Positions 28,229 to 32,110 of a stretch of DNA of 32,110 nt are shown here, piece after piece. The position numbers were made by a program, and so were the translations under genes. Position 1 is the stretch's first letter. Each line of letters starts with the position of its first letter. Source of the DNA: Mycoplasma testudinis ATCC 43263 (GTDB lineage Bacteria; Bacillota_I; Bacilli_A; Mycoplasmatales; Mycoplasmoidaceae); assembly GCF_000687795.1 (NCBI RefSeq), contig NZ_JHXT01000019.1, positions 1 to 32,110 on the forward strand. The letters run 5' to 3'. The notes beneath the pieces were generated by a model. That model did not search any database. It was not told the DNA's origin and saw only the letters and a program-made list of their open reading frames with translations.

Positions 28229-29923
28229 ATGAACGACATTCAAAAAACTTTAAATGAAATCATTTTTTTATTAGAACGCGAAGCTTTTATATCAAAACGT
28301 GATTTATATAATCATTTAATTGCTAATATTTTCCTTTATCTGGTTAAAAATAAAAAGATTAAGTCATGCCCCAAAGAAGCGAATTTAATAGAAATAGCCC
28401 AGCAGTTGCTTGAAAAAATTGACAACTCAATTTTAAGAGCAATCGAAAAAATATTAAATTCATTTGATTTTAAAAATCTTCATAAACTTTTTGAATTAGC
28501 CAGTGTAAGAAACAATTCTCGCGAAAACTTTTTCTTAAACCCTTCTTTATTAGATTTAGTATTCAAACTTTTAAATCTAGAAAAAGGAGATAAAATTCTT
28601 AATTTGTGATCTGGGACAGGCGATTTCTTACTTAATTTAGTACACAAGTCTATCAAGGATAAATTAAAGTTTGATTCTTTAGTAGGTGTAGAGTCAAATG
28701 TAAATAATTATTATTTTTTACAAATGGCAATGTCTTGTGTAAGCCAAGATTCCAAAATCAATTGGGATATTAAAAACCAGAATCCCTTAAATGAATTAAA
28801 TTCTACATATAATAAAGCTTTTTGTTTTCCGCCAATCAAACTAAAAATAGCTAATTCTAATGAACCTATTTATAGTAAGTTGATTTCTGGATATGAGTTT
28901 CCTAAGAACATTAATAGTGAATGATGTTACATTGATAATTTGTTAAGTAAGATGACTGGCAACCAAAGAGCAGTAGTTTTTGTTTATCCATCATTGTTAT
29001 ATGCTGCTTCTGATCGCCAATACCGCAAACTTTTAATCGGCAATAAATTGTTAGAAGGAATTATTGAATTACCTAATAATTTATTACTAAATACTGGAAT
29101 AAACATCAATCTTTTAGTCTTCAGTAAAAAAAATGAAAAAATAAAATATGTTGATGCAAAAAATTTATATGAACCTTCAATTCGTTCATCAAAATGAACA
29201 GAATTAAAAGTGAATGAAATTATGAAATTATATAATGACAAACCTGTTCAAGCAGATTCTGTAAACCTTCTTAATAATAACGACTGGGATATATCACGAG
29301 TAATTTTTAAAGAACAATCCTTAAATCAAGGTGATGAACTTGGAAGTCTTTCAACAATTTTTACTGGAATCCAAAAAACAGCAAAAGATTTTGAGTCTTT
29401 AGACAATTTAGATAAAGCTACATATGAATTGTTAAAGCCAACAGATATTACTAATGATTTAATTGACTGAGAACATCTGACACCTATTGGTGATTTAGAT
29501 CCAAAACTTGAAAAATATGTTTTACATTATGGTGATGTTGTTTTAACATCAAAATCTTCTGCTACAAGAATAGCAGTTATTGATCACGAACCTAAGATAA
29601 AATTATTGGCTACTGGTGGAATGCTTGTTATTAGATCAGACCAAAAATTATTAAATCCTTTTTTTCTTAAAGCTTTTTTGACATCTGAAAAGGGAAGAAA
29701 AAGTTTAGAGCTTTTATATAAAGGGTCAATAATTGTTTCAATTAATGCAAAAGATTTATCATCAATTAAATTGCCTAAAATAGATATAGAAAAACAAAAC
29801 AAATTAACAGCAATTTATAAAGAAAAAATAATAAATTTAATTAAAAATAAATTAGATTTAGCCAATGAAGAAAACAATGTTCAAGATTTTTTAAACAATT
29901 TAATTAGTCAGAATCTCGAATAG
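28229..29923 (+). CDS. HsdM-HsdS-like fusion with a degenerate methyltransferase
   Basis: A 564-aa protein with TGA Trp codons. Residues 1-100 are helical like the HsdM N-terminal domain. The methyltransferase fold follows with motif I LWSGTGDFLLNL (126-137), but the catalytic NPPF motif is replaced by FPPI (200-203), so base methylation is unlikely. GNKLLEGIIELPNNLLLNTGININLLVFSKK (about 272-303) is the typical conserved C-terminal HsdM part. From about residue 350 a single target-recognition domain appears: DWEHLTPIG, YGDVVLTSKSSATRIAVI, then a C-terminal coiled coil starting PKIDIEKQNKLTAIYKEKI, as in HsdS. No HsdR nuclease gene is present. It follows the lon gene closely and probably targets DNA sequence without modifying it. 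AAAGG lies about 9 bases before the ATG. Confidence 0.8.
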
Positions 29924-30043
29924 ATATTGCAAAGACGAAGCACATATTGGGATTCTTTAGATTAGCTCTGTATATTTTGAAAAAATTGACTTGGGCGTTG
30001 TTGTGCAATAAATCCAAAGCAAAGTTTTATTTAAAATGGCAAG
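29924..30043. other. Convergent non-coding gap
   Basis: About 120 bases between the HsdM-HsdS-like gene and the end of the transfer operon. I see no clear hairpin-U terminator or gene here. Confidence 0.3.
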
Positions 30044-30343
30044 TTAGTTAGTTCGGAGTTTTTTTAAACATATTTTAACTGTCAAAAAAATTATTAACAC
30101 GATACCTATCAAAACCAAAGGAATTGTAACCCCCAAAAGTATTTCTTCTTTAATGCTAAATGTGTTTTGAGTGTAGTAGATAACAATTGACCCTCCTATT
30201 ATGATGATAAAAACAATAATTATAAATATTGAAAAAACATAACCTTTTGTTTTTCAAGGTGATTTTTTGTTAGAAGTATTCTCTGAAAGTGATAAACTCC
30301 TTAACCCTTTTATGGGTTTGTCTTTAAATGATTTTTTCAACAT
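30044..30343 (-). CDS. Small two-helix membrane protein, last gene of the transfer operon
   Basis: A 99-aa protein with one TGA Trp codon that is easily missed with the standard code. A basic cytoplasmic N terminus is followed by hydrophobic segments at about residues 37-56 and 69-91 and a short basic tail. The ATG overlaps the last 20 bases of the VirB4 gene, so it is translationally coupled and part of the transfer operon. No family is recognised. Mycoplasma conjugative elements also have a small gene after traE, so a channel-accessory role is plausible. Confidence 0.65.
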
Positions 30344-32110
30344 TTAAGAATACCTTATCATTTCCCCGAAACATTAAAGCTTGTCCTCGATCCTGAGATC
30401 TAAGCACATACTTCTCGCTATCTGTAAGCGGTCTAACTTCACTGAGAATTTCATCAAGCCCCTTTAAATCATTTTCATTCATTTTCATGCAGAACATTGT
30501 GGCGCAATTATTCACTATATTTACTGCATTCTCTTTTAGAGCGGATGATTTCACAAAATCTTTGACATTTTGGGTTGAATTTAAAACCGCTCCCTTAAAT
30601 TTTCTAGCCTGTTTATTTAATTCCACTACTGTATTTAAAATGAAGGGATATTCGCTGTTGATTAATTTATGTTCTTCATCTAAAACTAAAAAAAGGTTTT
30701 TATTGTGAATTGGGTTTTGATAAATCGCATAAAGCAGATAGTTCATAATGATATACATTTGACTTTCAAATATTTTAGACATATCCCTTAATTGGTTAAT
30801 GTTAAAGATAATGAGATCACTATTAAAGTCAAATTTTGTTTTAACGTCCCAGTAATCACCATAAACCCCACCTTGGCAGTATTGTTTTAATGAAAAAACA
30901 ATAATGTTGTCTTTATCTGGAAGTGTTTGGAATTTGGCTAGGATTTCACTAAATGAAAATTCCCGTTCAAAATCTTCTTTATAAAAATCGAAACAGATAT
31001 TAACTAGAACTTGAATTTGCTGTTTGGATAACATTTGATCAAAAATAATGTTGAAAAAATTATTAATAAAATCGACCTTTGCTTTAATTGGCTGGTTTGG
31101 CCAAACTGCAAATGGGTTAATTCGGAAGTGTTTTGTGTCAGTAACATCAATTACTACTCCAAATGGGAAGTGATCTAATAAATTTTTCCCGAGCAAGGGA
31201 TCATTAGATCCATACTCATTTGATGGATCGATGATTATTACTTTTGATTTACCAAAAACAATCGCATTGTAAATGATTTGACAGTTTAAAGTGGTTTTAC
31301 CGCTGCCAGGCTGTCCAATGGTTACAATATTTCGATTAGTGACCTTATCAGTCGTTTCTAAAAAATTTAAAGCGACTGGATAAGCATTTTCATCGATTCC
31401 TACGATGTCGCCTTTTTCTTCTATTACTTTGTTAATTGAAAATGGCATTCCAAAAGCTAGTGTCCCACTCGCAAGGTTGAAATTTGATTTAATTAGCTTT
31501 CTCTTATAGCGTTTTGTGCCTTGAGTTTTGTCATAAACAGGCAGCCAACTTTTAAGAGCTTTTCATTGATTACCTAATAATGTGTTTGGGATAATTTTTT
31601 GCTGTCACATAAAGTTTTTTAAAAAATCTTTTGCTTCTTTTAATTCCTTCATTGTTGGAGCATATACTCTAAAAATGAAAGACACATTTTTAATAGTTTC
31701 TTGGTTAATTGCAAAGTCGTTTTTTAGTTCATCTAAAGCAAACTGCTGGAACTCCAGAATAGTTTCATCAACTGCACTAGTTCGATGGTTTTGTTTTGAT
31801 CTTGCTTCACTGCTAAAATTAGTTAAAGCTAAATCAATCATTCTTCTGGATTCAACTGCTGGGATGTCTAGGCATTCAACAGCAATATCAAAACCACTTC
31901 GTTTAAATATGTCTGCAAGTCAATCAATGTTTACAAAATTAGGTAGAGCAGAGATTTTTAAGAATGAAACATATTCTTTTTCATTATTCAAACTGGTTTG
32001 AGTCATATAAGTAAAATGAACATCCACAATGCGCAAACTATGAAAAAAAACCTTTTGTAAAATAAATTTTTTTGAATATTGATCTGCTGGAATCAATTCA
32101 ACATTTTCTG
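30324..32110 (-). CDS. traE: VirB4/TraE conjugation ATPase, C-terminal part (continues at base 789 through the junction)
   Basis: The coding sequence continues from base 1 to base 32015 (bases 32016-32110 duplicate 1-95). The whole protein is 826 aa. The C-terminal ATPase domain has Walker A GQPGSGKTT near residue 497 and Walker B LFLVLDEEHKL near residue 705, followed by NSTQNVKDF, typical of VirB4 family members. The VirB4 central domain is covered by residues 270-450. It hydrolyses ATP to build and run the transfer channel together with the VirD4-type protein. The stop codon overlaps the start of the 99-aa membrane gene. Confidence 0.92.
32016..32110. repeat. Terminal redundancy: same as 1-95
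   Basis: Exact copy of the first 95 bases, marking the closure of the circle. Do not count genes or repeats in it twice. Confidence 0.95.

Noticed and set aside
30324-32110. Truncated VirB4 pseudogene at the window edge
   Set aside because: The frame continues in phase at base 1 through base 789 once the circle is closed.
1-32110. Insertion sequence or integrase
   Set aside because: No DDE, serine or tyrosine recombinase motif was found in any frame, and no flanking inverted repeats typical of insertion sequences.

Overview
The window is a complete circular element of about 32,015 bp. Its last 95 bases (32016-32110) repeat its first 95 bases exactly, and one long gene, a VirB4-type ATPase, reads in frame across the junction. 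The base composition is strongly AT-rich. Nearly every long gene is only open if TGA is read as tryptophan (for example in the VirB4, VirD4, Lon and methyltransferase genes). This points to a mollicute (Mycoplasma/Spiroplasma-type) host. No rRNA, tRNA, housekeeping operon, transposase or integrase is seen, so it looks like a conjugative plasmid or the circular form of a mobile element that maintains itself by partition and replication.

Layout. (1) A leftward transfer operon runs from 6748 through the junction to 30044. It encodes a 1267-aa anchored surface protein, a small two-helix membrane protein, a 591-aa VirB6/TrbL-like polytopic protein, an 826-aa VirB3-VirB4-like ATPase and a 99-aa membrane protein. 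A second leftward unit (17154 to 14349) encodes the VirD4/TraG coupling protein and a small protein. The gene order recalls mycoplasma integrative conjugative elements, but the DDE transposase of those elements is absent. (2) 6970-7790 is a non-coding tract packed with AAACAAAC octamers, a likely centromere, followed by a set of small structured RNAs (7978-8567), then parA and a ribbon-helix-helix parB-like gene (8691-9889). (3) 9977-14281 is a rightward restriction-modification operon: two SPPY-type methyltransferases and a probable AlwI-like endonuclease. (4) 17515-20732 holds a DUF4268-like nuclease-fold gene, a Replic_Relax-like gene, a near-perfect 24-bp inverted repeat, an AT-rich stretch, six iterons at 22-bp period and an unknown 196-aa gene. 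This is the best replication/transfer origin candidate. (5) 20870-23930 has two twin small-RNA units, an Xre regulator, a DUF5677-like gene and a protein that seems to combine alpha-CTD-like and sigma-region-4-like domains. (6) 24010-25430 is a second, larger array of compact small-RNA units with one small ORF embedded. (7) 25876-29923 is a Lon protease gene followed closely by a HsdM-HsdS-like fusion whose catalytic NPPF motif is lost.

The most novel material is the pair of RNA arrays. At least eight short units each have a hairpin-U terminator, most are followed immediately by the same extended -10 promoter, and they fall partly into two families whose stems change sequence while keeping pairing. 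I do not recognise these RNAs. The Lon plus inactive-looking methyltransferase/specificity pair, and the alpha-CTD/sigma-4-like protein next to the larger RNA array, are further candidates for undescribed systems.
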